Source: Montifringilla adamsi (taxonomy: Eukaryota > Chordata > Aves > Passeriformes > Passeridae). Taken from it: DNA of 64,000 nt. Shown here piece by piece: positions 21,601-36,700 of this stretch; within the stretch, counting starts at the first letter, position 1; each line of letters begins with the position of its first letter. A program made the position numbers and the translations under genes. Below the pieces are notes generated by a model. It saw nothing but the letters and a program-made list of their open reading frames with translations. It made no database searches and was not told the DNA's origin. Location: the NCBI GenBank assembly GCA_017590115.1, contig JAGGNK010008781.1, positions 7,791,371-7,855,370 on the forward strand, given 5' to 3'.

Positions 21601-24600
21601 AACCACAAGTAGTATGGAACAAGTCTTATAGCTTTAACCTGTTACAGTTATCTAGCACTGTAGCTGGCATTCTCTTGATAGTGGTAGCCTGGAGGAAAGG
21701 GCACCCTGGGAGTGCTTTCTGTCCTGTGATCACTTCATCTGTTCTTTGCTTTTTTCATTTTTTTAAAATTTAATTAGTAATTGGACATCAGGTACTGGGC
21801 AGATCATTGTGTATCATTAGTTACCTGTGGAATAAGATCCCTTTCTGGATCACAGTTGAGCTGTGTAGGAAACTTTGTTGTCCAGGGCTTCATTTATTAC
21901 TGCTGCCTTTCCTGGGTGCAAAGTCCATACCCTCTTTAAACTTCATGTATAAAATAATGCCCTGTGACCTGACAACTTTCACTGTGGTCTGTATTTTTAG
22001 GATTATAACCATTTATGAAAATCACCTCAGTGCGTATTTGATTGAACCCCAAATTTATGCTAGAAAAAACCTAAAAATAAAATGTTATCCTGCTGTGTAA
22101 ATATATGGATAGTTTGTGTTTAAGCACATGGTCTTCAATGCCATTCCCATTAATATCATAAAATAGAGGAAAACTGAAAGTGGCTTGGAGTGACCAGAAT
22201 GATCAGAAGTGTGACACCCTTTGTACAAAGAACAGATGAGTAGAGCAGGACTCTCTGGCCAAGCAGTGGGGTCACTGGGCTGGGGACATGATGAACACAG
22301 TTGTGAGTGACAGAAAAGGGATCAGTGTTGAGTGATTTTCATTCACTGCCCTTGTGTACAAGAATTAATTGCATTAAAGTAACAAATAGCGGGTACAGAT
22401 CCTCAGAGTAGGAGGTTCCTCAGAGTGCATGGCTGAGCAGTGGATCTGTTTGTGTAGGGGTTGTTGAATTATGGATCTGAGAAATGGCTGATTGAATTTA
22501 TAGAGGGAAGTCCATTGAGGGCCCCTGATTCAAGAAGTCAGAACTGTAATTTCTTTGGAGTTGGAAGATTATTTTAGGAAGAAGCATTGTGTGCTTACCA
22601 TTGTACAGATCCTCAGGGACTTATCTAGTGCTGGTTTCTGACACAGAGTACTGGGCTTGGTGGACTTTTTCCCTGGTGTGGCTAATTTTAAGCATTTATG
22701 GACAATTTGTAGCTAAGTTACCTCTGGCTCTCTAAGCAAAGTAATTTGCTGGGTTTCTTCAACCCCTTTTCTTTCAAAAGAAAAATCTTTGCCCAGGAGA
22801 AGGGAGAGAGCTGATGTTACTGTTGTGGTCTTAAGGCAGAAATTGGAGAGGCTGTGGTAGTTTTAGACATGTAGTAAAGGAAAGGAAAATTATATCATGT
22901 CAGTAATTTTTGCAGAGCAATGAGTGCAATGACAATTTTTGGAATGTGTGGCATATCTGAATATGCCTGACTAGTAGTGGTGGAGGTGGCTAGGTTGCTG
23001 TTCTTTCTGATTTGCTGGGAAAGTTTTCTCTTGGTGCTAATGATACAGAGGCAAATGAGCCAGGTTATTAGAATTCAGAGGTCTTTGACAGCTGGCTTCC
23101 TACTCTCCCCTACACATCTAATGGCAAATACCAGAGTGTATGAGCTCTTCTTGCCCAAGATTCGGTGCAAATTGAAAATGTCACCTCTTCCACATCTGAG
23201 GTCTCCAGAGTGGCCTTTTCAGTAAGTTTCAATGGGCTCAACTATTTCAAACGATGCACTGGTTTAATATAAGGAAAACCCCAGGTTTTGGAAAGGGTAA
23301 AATAAATGTTTGTTTCTTGTTTGTTTCTCTAAATATTCAGCTTAGCCCTGAATGTTGCATTTGAGTTAATAGAATAAAAGCGAGAATCAGGCACAACAAG
23401 CTGAAGAAAAACCACAGCTCATGTGTGTCTCAGCTCATGTGTGTTATGTGGTCTGAAGGACTTGGAAGGAATGTAAGTTGAGTGCCATCTTTCTGTGTGT
23501 AAGGTCTTTGCTTGGCTGCCTGTGAAAATTTTAAGGGAAGTCACATGTCAGAGTTGCAATATAAATCCAAATAAAACAAACCTTAAAACAAGCCAACATA
23601 AAGGATACAAAAGTCAAAATGAAGCCAAATGTGTATCCCTCAAAAAGTAAGAAATAGTGGGTATTTGGATTTTATTAGGAGTTTAGTGTCAAGGTTTCAG
23701 TTGCTACAGTTGCACATAAAACTTCCTGTTGGATAAGATCAGGTTTTATCATTTATGTCTTAACATCTCATGAAGATGCAGCACAAGATTGACACTCATG
23801 GGAAATTTATCAAGTAATCTTGGTGTGTGGGTACAGGTACTTTTGGCTGTTTGATAAATTGCCTTATTTTGTAGTGGCATATATGTGATCTTGCTTGCAG
23901 AGGCATTCCAGTTTGAGCGGGTTGGAAGTGCTGCCAGAAATTCTTTGGATGTGGAAATCGCATGCGTGTTCTTTCAAATGATCCTTAGTGGTGGCTCTTG
24001 GAGCATCTCTGAAAGGCAGGAAGCTTGCTGCTCCCCTCTTCCTTTTCCTCTGCAAAGGTTAAAACAACTGTGAACATACAGAGAGTGAATATGAGCCAGT
24101 GGTTGGAGCAGAACACGTTGGAAGTGAGGGCTTTCTGGTTTCCAATGCTGTTCCCCAGCTATGTTGTTACAGAATTTACATTCTAGTAAAATTATTAGCT
24201 TTCTTGAGAAAGATATAGCATATAGAGAATTGAAGGATTTAAGAGTAATACTGTTCTTGGTTAGTCCTCCTCTTTCTCTATGGAAGCCATAAAATCAAAA
24301 CTAGGCTTTGGGTAGAAGACTTTCATTAAGAGAATTGAAATTTGAGACAGGTAATTGTGTGACCAACAGATGCAGCCTGAGATTGGGAAGGATTTTAAAA
24401 AAACAAAAACAGAAACCAAAAGAAGACTTGCTTCAGGTCATCAGCTAATGAACTGTAGAAACCTGGAAGAAATTGCATACTCAAATACAGTTTTGCCTTG
24501 TTGGCACTTGCTTTGTGGTATTACTTTGCTTTGAGGTATTTGGCATATCCTGCTGGATTAAGTGTCCCTGGTTATCTCTGGTTTTTGTGGCATGATAACT

Positions 24601-24799
24601 TCCAAATAGGCTTTTAATAGGCTGCCATTTCTGTCAGCAAGCTGCTCTCAGCTCTTGTAGTCAGCTGTAATTCTAACAACTTGAGCCTTTAGAAGAAGAA
24701 AGTCACTTGCCAGCCAAAGAGTTATGGTGGTTCTGGTGTTACTGCATTCTCTTGAATGTAAAACAATTCACTATGTTGCTGTTTGTCCTCTAATTCCAG
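18691..24799. other. Presumed HIRA intron 1, no gene seen
   Basis: This is six kilobases of ordinary AT-rich sequence without CpG islands, conserved-looking exons or recognisable transposons. A 13-base direct repeat pair occurs near 23418-23450. An 18-base match (TGTGCAGATGCATCATGC) is shared between about 19710 and 20587. No open frame here resembles a protein I know. Confidence 0.6.
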
Positions 24800-27700
24800 G
24801 AAAGCCAATATTTTCAGTGGACATTCACCCAGATGGGACCAAGTTTGCAACAGGAGGACAAGGTAGGTCTGTGTACACTGGTAGAAAACAGAATTGTGGG
24901 TAATAATAATAATAATCTTGTGCTTTCACAGTACTTGAATTGGTTTGACCCTTTTAAAAAGACATCACTTTTATCTCTGAGAAACAGATAATTATGTAAG
25001 CTATGAAAATGTATTGGGAAGTGCTGCTGCTCCTGCAGAAGGCAGGGTTACATGTTCTGATGTCCTCATCCCCTTGGATGCCATTGAGATAGTAGCTGCT
25101 ATCAGTGATTGGGTCGTGGCCATATGGGCCAAATTTCCTTTTAATTTGAAGAGGAACTGGATGTGCAGTTGAGCTTTTTCAGTTGCTAAAGAGTAGAGCT
25201 ATTGGAACAGAAAAATCCAATTATATAAATAGAATAGCTTAAGAAATATATGCAAAAATATTATTTGGTTCACAATAGTGAATAATTTTATGTTAGCTAC
25301 AATAATTGCAATTTAGTATTTGAATATGTATATTTTCTCTTTTAAAATACAATTTCATTACAAGTAATTGTCCTTACAGATGGTATCAGTTATGTACAGT
25401 ATGACTTTTTTACGAGTCTATATAAATTTATTTTTAATAGCTTTAAGAGAAATAAAACACTTCTGATTTGGTCTAATTATATCAAAGTGACATTTGTATT
25501 CAGATGCTTCCAAAGTCCCCACTGCAGCAATGCCTACATTTTCACATCTGTTCTGGAACTGAGATTGATTTGAAAAGCTTTTTTGGATGTATTTAGAAGG
25601 AGGAATTTTTTGGTCTCTTACAGGTCAGGATTCTGGCAAAGTTGTGATCTGGAATATGGCTCCTGTCCTGAAAGAGGAAGATGAAAAGAATGAAAATATC
25701 CCCAAGATGCTTTGTCAGATGGACAATCACTTAGGTAACAAACTTGGTTGGTTTAGTTGCTGGCTATTGGTAATTTGCCAAAGCTTAAGACTTACATGTC
25801 TGCAGTTGCAAAAATAGTGCTTGTCCAATGGTGAAGAATCAATAAAACACAGCAGAGTGGTCTCATACTTTGGCTGTATACTTTTCAAGATATTCAGCAG
25901 AAAATGCTGTTAAAATGTGAGGGAATGTGCAGAGGACTATAGATACCTTTGGAAATCTCCTCCCTATAAGCTTTTATCAGCTGTGGCCATAAAGTATTTG
26001 ATAATGCACATTCTGAGAAACTGTAGAGCTTGAAGGAAAGGACAGAAGAAGTAAGTATAAAAGATACATCATATGAAGTATATTGGTTATAGTTATAAAT
26101 TATTACATTTATTACATTATAGATCATTGCATGGAATTAGTAGGGTCACCTGACAAGTTGTCCCTTCTTTTCTTCAAAATATACCTCTCCTTCTTTGCCC
26201 TCTTAATCCCACTTTATTTGCTAGAAGAAGTTTCCTTCATTAGAGGAATATTAATCTTTCTTCCTTCAAGCCTCTTTTGGTGAAGCTTTTTTAGATAAGG
26301 AATAGAGTTTTTTAAGTAAGAAATTCCTCAACTGCTATTGAAAGATAAGTACCAATTCATTTATCTAAGGCAGACAGAGTAACTGCTTTGAGTGAGAAAA
26401 GCCCACTTAAATCCTAAATGTCTCCTGTCAAGTTTTGCTTATTTGTAATATAAATCCTGTCTGCAGTCCAGAACCACTTATTCACATATTTCATCTTGCA
26501 AACTTTCTTTTCTCCCTTTCAGCTTGTGTGAACTGTGTGCGATGGTCAAACAATGGAGTTTACTTGGCCTCGGGGGGAGATGACAAGCTGATTATGGTGT
26601 GGAAACGAGCTGCGTAAGCATCTTTATTCCTTCAGCTCTGTGTTTCATTTCAAGGAGGTTACTCTGTGACATCTTAGTGTTTCCTCCCTGTGCTGCCCTT
26701 TGGTAAGCTCAGTGCTCCACCTGGTGTGGAAGGAGCTGAAAGCTGGGACACCACAGTGGTGGAGATGTGGCCTGCTGGGCTGGACGGTGTCTGCCTGGGC
26801 AGTCTCTCTCCTCTGGAGGAGCTGAGACATTTTCTTCTGTCCTTGAAGGAAACTTCCTGGTGAGATTTGAAGAGTCACCTTAAATGTTACCATTTTATGC
26901 TCTCTATAGAAATTCTACATTTTATTGAAGCTAATTTTTTAATAACTGGAATTACTCTCTCTAAAAAAATGCACTTTTCCTCCCTTCTGTATTGTAGAAA
27001 TAACTGACTATAAAATACAAGTGTACTGTGCAGCTGATTTTCTTATTAAAAAGTGAAGAGCTTGTGGTGGTTCTTCTTATAACTGTTTCTATTTTAATTA
27101 GGTACATTGGACCTAGCACTGTGTTTGGTTCTAGTAGCAAACTGACTAATGTTGAGCAGTGGAGGTGTGTGTCAATTCTCAGAAGCCATTCAGGGGGTAA
27201 GTTTCAAGGTGTTTGAATGAACATAATTTGCATGTATTTGGAAAAAAATTGCTTTTCAGCATCATACTTTCATGTTTGGAATATATATTTGGTGGCAAGG
27301 CAGTAAATAATTTTAAGAGCAACAACAAAAATTAAAAACAAATAATTTTGAATGAAATGCAATTTTCATACAAGTAACTTCTGGCAAGTATGGTATGTAG
27401 GAGAAAAATTAACAACTAAGAAACTTATATTTTGCTATTTTCTAGCTTAAAAGTGAATCTGAATAAAGGAAGCTAAACTGTGCCTTTAATTAAATGTTCA
27501 CACTAGCAGTGAATAATCTGATTGGCAAAAGACCATATTATTTTAAAACAAAGAATATCAATGTTTATTTAGAAGAAAAACATCTAAAGAGCAATGCAAA
27601 ATTTTAATAAATGAATAATTTCAAATGCATTTTGCATTTGCTGACCTGAGATGTGATTAAAATCAAGATGTCAATCACTTTGATCGCTCCACGTGTGTTG

Positions 27701-30700
27701 GAGCAAAGTGAGTGCACTGTAATAGCTTCTGTTACTTTTTCATTCAGAACAAGACAAAGTTCTTTGTGCAGGCATTAGTACTTCCTACATCACTAAACAT
27801 TGCATTCTTTCCCTTTTGTTGTTTTTTACTTGAGCCCCACTGAACATTGGAGGTTGGGGAGAATCACTCCCAATGAGTGTTGCTTTCTTACCTTCCACTT
27901 TAGTGAGGTGGTAATCATTTCTCAGTGATAGGAAAATATTGCTACAGAGAACACAAGTTCTTTGTAAAAAGACTTTTTGATTTTCTGATTACCATCAGTC
28001 TCTTAAATGGAAACTTCCTTTTCCCAAACAGATGTGATGGATGTAGCATGGTCTCCACATGATGCCTGGCTGGCATCCTGTAGTGTTGATAACACTGTTG
28101 TCATCTGGAATGCTGTCAAATTCCCAGGTGAGAGCTCTAAAGATGTGCCAGCATGTAAAACTTTGTGACTAAGTCTTCCCTCCTTGGGTGTATTTCACTG
28201 ACTTCAAATCTCTAGGAGGGATTGAGTTGTCTGTTTTCTGGGGTGACACACCTGCAGTCTGGCAGTCTGTCCTTCTTCCAGGTTTGGATGGCAATGAGCA
28301 GGGGATTCCACACTGCAGACAACAGCTGCATTCAGGTTGTGCTGCTGATTTTACATGAAAGTCATGATTGCATGTGTTTATTTACATGGCATTTATTTTA
28401 ACCTGGCTTCCAATACTGATACCAGAGTTTTTAGACTTTGAAGCTGATTGTGCTCCCTCTCAGACTCTCCTCCTACAGGCTGATAAGCAAGAGTGTGACT
28501 GAAAGTAGGTTACCAGGTCTGCCAGCCTTGTGTGTCTGTTGAGTCACAACTTTGACTTGGTTCACACTTGCTGCACAAAGCTGGATTAGTTGTGATAATC
28601 TTTGGGTGTGGAGGAAAGGGTGAATGTTTAACTGAAATTCCAGTTCAAGTGCTGCTTTCCACAGCTTCAACGTGCTACTCTGAAGCACTGGGACTCTGCT
28701 GCTCTGACCTGTCTTCTAAAGAGTTTTGCACCTCTTATTCTGGCCAGAACTCTCCTTACCACTTCTTATATATCAGTTTTTCTTAAGAACAGGTTCTAAT
28801 GTGGTTGATATGTTGTTTCTACACTAAAGGAGGTTATACTTAAATACACTGTTCCAAAAAGATGTTGTAAATTTTCTCAACACTCTGTCCTGAAGGAGAT
28901 AGTGGTAACTACTCTCTATTCTCAATTTTTGTGTGCACAGAAATTCTTGCCACTTTGAAGGGGCATTCTGGCTTGGTGAAAGGGCTGACCTGGGATCCTG
29001 TTGGAAAATACATTGCCTCTCAGGCTGATGATCGAAGTTTGAAGGTGTGGCGGACCATGGACTGGCAGCTGGAAACCAGCATCACAAAACCCTTTGATGA
29101 GGTACTTCAGAATGTGTGACTGTTCAAAGTGAATTCTCTTAGAATGAATGAAAACTAGAAGAATAACTTGGATTCTGCACAAACATGAATTAATTGACTA
29201 GTGCTGAATCAAATAAAGCTCTTAGATAGCAGCTACAAAAGAGGGGGAAAAATTACTTTCTCATAAAAATATGATTGACTAGAGAGTCTTATTGCCATTT
29301 GTTATTGTGGGTATCAAAAGTTTACATGGGTTATATAAGCAATTAAGTAAACTTCTGCAAATGTAGTGGTTATTCTGGGGAAGTGTTTGCACTCTGATCA
29401 CAATAGTCTGACATTCTTCCCTATGAATTTCTATTGGCCACTATCAGAAATGAGGTAAGTACTTGGGAAGGATCTTTGGTCTGGCATCATAGGGCTGTTA
29501 GGTGATGACTGTGATGAAGAGATCAAGTTCCTGGGGACAGAAGCTGGTGCTTGGTGAGTGGAGTGTTCTGCAGTGATCTGAGGGTATTGCGATTAGTGCA
29601 GTTGCTCTTTGTTATAGACCTTGTCTGCTTCAACTCCTGTGGGAGCTGGTGTGGCAAGCTGAAGTCTCATCATCAGTGGTTGCTGTGTTACTAACTAGGG
29701 CTGTGATAAATACTGAGGAAACAGTATCCAAAAAGATGTAACATTTGTCTTTCCTTTAGAAAAGTTCTCTGAGTTCCTTCCCCCACCTTTTGATAGGATT
29801 TCTTAAGTTACACCACATCACCTGTGTAAAGATGGCCAAATGCTGAGAATTGTGTGTGAGGTCATTCTCTTATATTCTCAGGATACTTACTTTGTAATCG
29901 TATTACCAAATCTGAAATTTAAATAGTTGGTATTACAAACCCTTTGTTTGCCAAACACTTTTAAAGCTCTGGTATGCTCTTTTTTTTGTCAGTGCGGAGG
30001 GACAACTCATGTGTTGCGCCTTAGCTGGTCACCTGATGGTCACTATCTTGTTTCTGCTCATGCCATGAATAATTCTGGACCCACTGCTCAGATCATTGAG
30101 AGGGATGGATGGAAAACCAACATGGATTTTGTAGGGCACCGGAAGGCAGTTACAGTAGTGGTGAGTGAGTGGTAGCAATTTATCCCTGAAGTTGAAACCT
30201 GTTGATTTTTCATAATTTTATGCCTAAATGGAACAAGAGGTGAAGATGGATGTCAAGATTAGTAAAGAAAATGCATGGTGGTGATTAAAAAATGTCAGCT
30301 TTACGTGTTGGAATCAATCAGGTGGCTGTTGTGATAAGAGAACTGGATGTCGATGAACGAGACAAAGGGGAATACAGAAGCATGTCAGGAATGTCAAAAA
30401 TCAGCTTTGTTGGCTGTTCAGTGACTTGATTAAAATGATTTAAGTTTCTAGTGGGCTTCTGATGCCTAGTAAAATTAATATTGTTTGCTTTTCCTGTGAA
30501 GGCATTCAGAAAACCCCTTAAGAAAGCCTCTTTCACTGCTCTTATAGAGTCTGGTTCAGGACTTTATTTCTATGAAATGTTGTTTTTTCACTCTTAAGTG
30601 GAAAATTTGCTTAGAAAGCAGATCTTCTGCTGAAATGTAATTACTATGATAAAATTTGGGCATCTCATTTGTTCAGAAATTCAATCCAAAAATCTTCAAA

Positions 30701-33700
30701 AAGAAACAAAAGAATGGGAGCTCCACCAAGTCAAGTTGTCCCTACTGCTGTTGTGCTGTCGGTAGCAAAGATCGATCTCTTTCAGTCTGGGTAAGTGGTT
30801 TCTTTGCTGCCTTTGAACTAACGTGGTCATTGGATAATTTGGGGCTTTAGCACAGAGGTCACATGTACAGCATTAGGTCTTATATTTCTTTTCATGTTTA
30901 GGGGTTTTTTTGTCTCTGTTGTTACAGGTTTAGCTGGGTGGTGAGGAAGTGAATTGGTATTAATTCATTCCTCTAAAGGAAAGAGCAGTTAGAAGCCAGT
31001 GGCAGAGTGTGCCCTGGTAAGGATGAGCAGCTGTTAGTGGATAAAACATTTTACTACAGTTAATAAATGCAACCTTATTTTCATCCTTTTGCTTGTCTTC
31101 TGTCCTTGTAAAGGAAAGGGATGTGAAAGTGAACGAGCTTTTTGAGTATTCTTTCAAGTTTTTGATGTCTAGTTTTGGTTTTATTTTAAAATCTACGCTG
31201 AAGTTTTTATTCTGGCTAAGAGAAGAGTAGCTATTTTTACATTTTTAAATGCAACTGGAAAATACAGGGAATCAATTTAACTGATTTGTAAAGCTTTGTG
31301 ATGAGAACTTGTGCCAGAACCCACCAATTGCTAACTGCAATCTGCTATTTATAGCTTCCAGTGTGATATTTATCCATCAATCTCTGGATGCATAACTAAA
31401 TCTGTTTCTGGTAATGGCTACCAGCACATACCCATATCAAAGTATCACTTGGTATATTTTACTTTCTATTTATATTATGAAGATTTCATTTGGAGTGCCT
31501 GTTGAAATTACAGAAGGTAGCACAGACATGCAAAGTTATAGGTTGTCTTTGCCCTGAGGAGCTTAATAAACATATATAGAGTGTAGACCTATAAAGCATA
31601 AATAGCTACTGAAGATGACAGTGACACTGCATCTGTGAACCTGTGAGCATGAAACTTCCAGGGCTATATCAACATTTGCTTCATTTCAGTTGTACTATAC
31701 ACTTACAGATGTTAAGTCCATTGGTTTGACATTAAAGAGCTTAGAATGTCTAATTTAGAGCAAGTTATTGGAGTTTTCATATTCAGTTCTTTATTACTAA
31801 GCTGATTCTTAAGTAGAGAGGAATTCTCTTTAAGAGTAATTGTGAGTCAAATTCCCTTTGCTCTTGATAGGTTTCACCTTCTCAGACAAGTAGTCCGAGT
31901 GAGGACATGGAAACCTAATCTGTTTTCTGTCTTCTTGTGCTGGCAGTTTGCAGCATCCTTATCTCAGTACAGCTTAGAATAGAAGCTGTGTTTTGCATCT
32001 GTGGAATTGCTTTTGGAGTGGCAGAGAGTGTTTTATGACTGTGGTGTAAAGGCAAAGTTGATTAAGAAATTCAGTCTGTGTTTCAGAAAGGAGAATTGAA
32101 TGTCAGCTGTTCTTCTCCAGAGGTTTTCTGTCCCAGCAGTGGAACAGGTGACTTGGTGCTTCAGATGCACCACCAGGCATGCAGCTGTTTCCTGGCCAGA
32201 TCTTGTTTGGTGGATATTGTGAGGCTCTGGGAGAGTGTTAATGTGGTACTATCTGTGGTAGTGTAGAACTTGTACATTTCTAAATGTTGTTTCTTGTTTT
32301 CTTAAGCTCACGTGTCTGAAGCGACCTTTAGTTGTCATACATGAGCTGTTTGACAAGTCAATCATGGACATCTCCTGGTAAGTTGATTTCTGCTGTTTAT
32401 TATGGAAGCCAAAGCATTGTTATCAACTTTAGGTGTACTTATTAACTGGAAATGCCTTAACACAGTACAGGTTGTGGTTGCTGGAACACAAGTAATTGGC
32501 TCCTGAAGGTTTTGTTTCTGCTGCAGCATCTTTGGTAGTAAATGTGAGCAAATAGCACATGATCACTTGAGGTTATTAACTGAACAAATAGTAATGTATT
32601 TAGAGCAAGACACAGTAAAATAGCTGTGGAATGAGTTGCTACTTGTTACGATTCTCTGACATAGGTTGTCTTAATTCTATCACTTCCTCCCTTCTGAAAT
32701 TCTCCCTTAACAGTTGCAACAATCTCTTGGTGGGTTTACACGGTGAATTTTAAACCTTCCTGGTTTCTATGTGCCATGTGGATTTTGCCTTGAAGCTCAG
32801 TGAACCACAAAAAAAAGCTTTCAAAACCAAAACATTTTTCTTTCATTAACAGATTAAGGCTAGAAAGCCAGAAAGTGGAATATTTCATGAGAAATGCTGC
32901 TATTGTTATAGTACAATAGCTTTGAATAGTTTAGTTTTCCTGTAGTGTTTTTTATTTCTCCATCTGCAATTTGCACATTTTTCATGGCATGAAGTCATTG
33001 GGAGTAATAGCTGGTTAACATTTTGTAGTTTGTGAGGAAATGGTTTTGTGGGGTATTTGAGAGACAAAGGATCATCAGGCAGCTTGGTATTTTATATCCT
33101 GTTTACAAATTGAAACAGATGGATAAAATGTCAATAATATGGAGTGTTCCCAGAAATGTGCTCCATTCTGCAAACAGACTGAGTAAATTCTGAGAAACCT
33201 GGTACTATTATATTGTTATATCTATATAATTTCTGGTTTAGAATTTTAGACTTGGATCCGTCAATATAATATCTGTGAGTGATTATGTTTTCACAGAACA
33301 ATTGCTTGGATCCAGAGGTCAATAGGAGCTCAGCAATTTTCTCTGCTAAGCACAAAGAAAACTTTCAACTTGAGTTTACTTTTTTCTAATTTGGAGTACT
33401 GTTGGTGTACCTTCTTTCATGGTGCTGAGGCTGGTTTCTCTGGATGTGATGCTCTGAGGGCATCACATCCAGCCTCAGCTGCCACAAAAATAGCGGTTTC
33501 CAAATGTCCGTAGATGTGGTACTTGTAATAGATTTTTAATAACTAGGTTAGGACTTCGGAGTTGTGCCAGTTTTCCTTTCCTCTTCCCTTCTGTGTAACA
33601 ATTCATCTGTAAGACACTGTGTCACTGTCTCTGTGAGCTCTGTACTGAAAAGTGTCTGGGGTAGAAGTCAAAATTCAAGTATTTTTTCAAATGCGCAATA

Positions 33701-36700
33701 ATAGGTTAAATATGCAAGATTATCATTCTATTAAGATAGTTTCTCCTCTCTTTGCCAAGAAAACCTGACTTCCAGAAGAGGGCTACTATGTATCCCCACA
33801 AATAAACACATGTGCAGTTTGCTTAAAACCCATATAATTGAACAGTAACAAAATGAAGCCTGTGTTCTTGCCTAGTACCAAGATTTTTGGCCTGCTTGTC
33901 AGCTGAGGGTCCATTCCATTAGCACAAACTTCCATTAGCACAAAAACTTCTCATCTATTGAAAGAAATGCATTTATAATTTTCTCTCACTGTTCATTGTG
34001 AACACTATTCAGGTTTACGCCTTCAGGAAAGTTTTCATGCCATGGGCAGGTTGTTGTCCCAGTGCCACCATCCTTGTGCAGTCTGCAAAGGAGCATTGGC
34101 ACAGGGACTCTGCTGCCTCTCATCCTGTCTCCTCACTGTCCCACTTCTTTGGTTCCGTGAGTTATTGCTGTGATAATAAGTCTTAAGCTGAGATTTTTAT
34201 TGAACAATCCATCAGAGTTTATTGAGCAGTCCATCATCTTTCCTTGAATGAAAGAGATTAAAAACAAAGTTGGACCTTTATTTCCCTTAGGACTCTTAAT
34301 GGACTTGGTATCCTGGTGTGTTCCATGGATGGATCAGTGGCATTTTTGGACTTTTCCCAGGATGAACTTGGGGATCCACTCAGCGAGGAGGAAAAGGTAC
34401 AGTAAGCACTCAGAGAACCTTTGATCATATTTCAGGGATGTATTGATTCAATCAAAATACTGACATGTTTATAGAAGTATGTAGTAACTCATTTCCATAT
34501 TCTAGAAAATGTGTTGCTCTTGTCTGCTTTACAAATCATTAAAAAAGAGTAGTCAAGAAGTGAATGTGTGGTATTTGTTTCTGTTCTGGAAAGAAAGAAT
34601 TTGGAAAACATCCACTTGCTTACACATCGTTATGGATCTGAACTAATTATTTGGCCAAGGAAACAAGAAGTGAGTGCTTCAATGCACTATAAAATTACTC
34701 TTTCACTTGCATATATGCAAGTATTTTTAAACTGATTGCTCTTGGCTGTTTTTCCTCTCATTGCTATTAGCAACTAGAGCTTTGAATTTAATTTATTTTA
34801 CATATTGATTTAGTGTTAGTTGAAAACACGAAGAAAAAAATCTGATATATCAATGCTACAGGGGGCATTTTATGGATTCCATTAGATCTGTGTGATTCCC
34901 TTGTATTATAATCAGTGATGTCATGGTCACTCACATCTTTAATGCCCCCAGAGCAACATTCACCAGTCCACCTATGGCAAAAGCCTGGCTATCATGACTG
35001 AAGCTCAGTTGTCCACCACCATTATTGAGAATCCAGAGATGCTCAAGTACCAGCAGAGACAGCAGCAGCAGGGGGATCAGAAGAATGCCTCAATTCGGGA
35101 AGGCTCTGGGAATGCCACAGCTCCCAAAGTGGCAAGCATGGTTAATGGGGAGAGTCTGGAGGACATCAGAAAGGTAGGTGCTCTTGGGCACTGTCAAATA
35201 CTGAGTCACTAAATACCAAACTCTCAGGAAAGAACCAGTTTCTGTGCCCTTATTTGTGTTGAATGGCATCTTTCAGCCTTTCTGTGGCCCAGCTGATGAA
35301 CTTAGTGGGTCATTTATTGGGACTTGTTGAAAACTGAAATGCTTTTAAGCAGAAGTAAGGCTATGTGGAAGCAGGCTTGTGGATTTTTCTGTGATGGGTG
35401 CAAAATTCTTGGTGTGCAGGAAGGAAATCAAGAGTAACTAATGACAAAGCTGTAGAACTGTGTTTCAGTTTCTCAATTACAATAGTTGAAAGCATTGTTT
35501 AATTCTGTCCTAAACATAGAACACAACTTTAATTAAAGATTTGATATGCACAATGTTTTAGACTTGATTCTAAAGTGGAGAGCAGATTACATTCTCCACA
35601 AATGCCCTTTCTACAGATGGATAGGTTGAAAATTGGAAAATTGTTTGTGTTTATGGGAAAAAGTCTTTGCTAACAGATTTTTAATTGAGGCACCTCTTCT
35701 AATACATCTATTTTTGTCAGTTTGAAAAAAAATTAAAATAACATTTTCCATTTATCAGAAATTATGAGAAAATGTATTTCCCAACAGAATCTCTTAAAAA
35801 AACAAGTGGAAACACGAACAGCAGATGGTCGGAGAAGGATCACACCTCTCTGCATAGCTCAACTGGACACTGGGTATGTTTGGAAGTAATCTGTAAAATC
35901 CTTCTTTACCTTCTTATCTTTTTGTTTGTTTGTTTTATTCCCTGTTCCAGGCTTGGCATTCCATCTTAGGGCATCATAAAGCACTTACTGGAAATAACTG
36001 TGTATTCTTATGAAATACAGTTTCAACCAGTGTTCTTTGGCCATAAGATCTCACTTCTAATAGATCAGGCTAATTCTCATTATTTACTGTTATAGCTTAA
36101 CAATGCTCTAATGTATTGTTGATTTATATCTATATTAGTACCAGCTTTAATATGGTTTGGACATGAGAAATTACTCTGAAAAGGTACTGGGGATTTATTT
36201 AGGTTGTATATGAGCATCCACATGTGGAAAAGGAAGAATGGAATAAATATTTTAGCTAAAATTACTAGTTTTGAATTGTCTTTAAACTGGTTTTGAGAAA
36301 TGTATTTGTTGTTTGTCTCTTTGTTTAGGGATTTTTCTACAGCATTTTTCAATAGCATCCCAATATCTGGAACTCTGTCTGGCTCAATGATGTCTTCTCA
36401 AAGTAACCAGCAGCTCATGTCACTAGATTCTAACGCAGCAAACTCCCTTAATACTTCAAAGCCTTCTGTAGAGCCAACAGCAGCCAGTATAAAACCAACA
36501 GATGATGCAGCCAATAAAGATGGGTCAGTATTTGGTTTTTCACTCACATGAGTCTGTTTAGTTTTTGATTCTTGTTCATAGTTTTATAATGAAGAAATAA
36601 TTAAAGTGGTTTCCTTGCTGCAAAACCCCAAGAATCTAATCTTCCTGAAAACATGGAGATTTTATTAGTGTTTGGTTACTTTAAATATTGATAAATTGGG

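Noticed and set aside
29500..29585. Possible box C/D snoRNA in HIRA intron 7 (GTGATGA ... CTGA)
   Set aside because: The boxes are present at plausible spacing, but there is no terminal stem and no convincing C'/D' pair.
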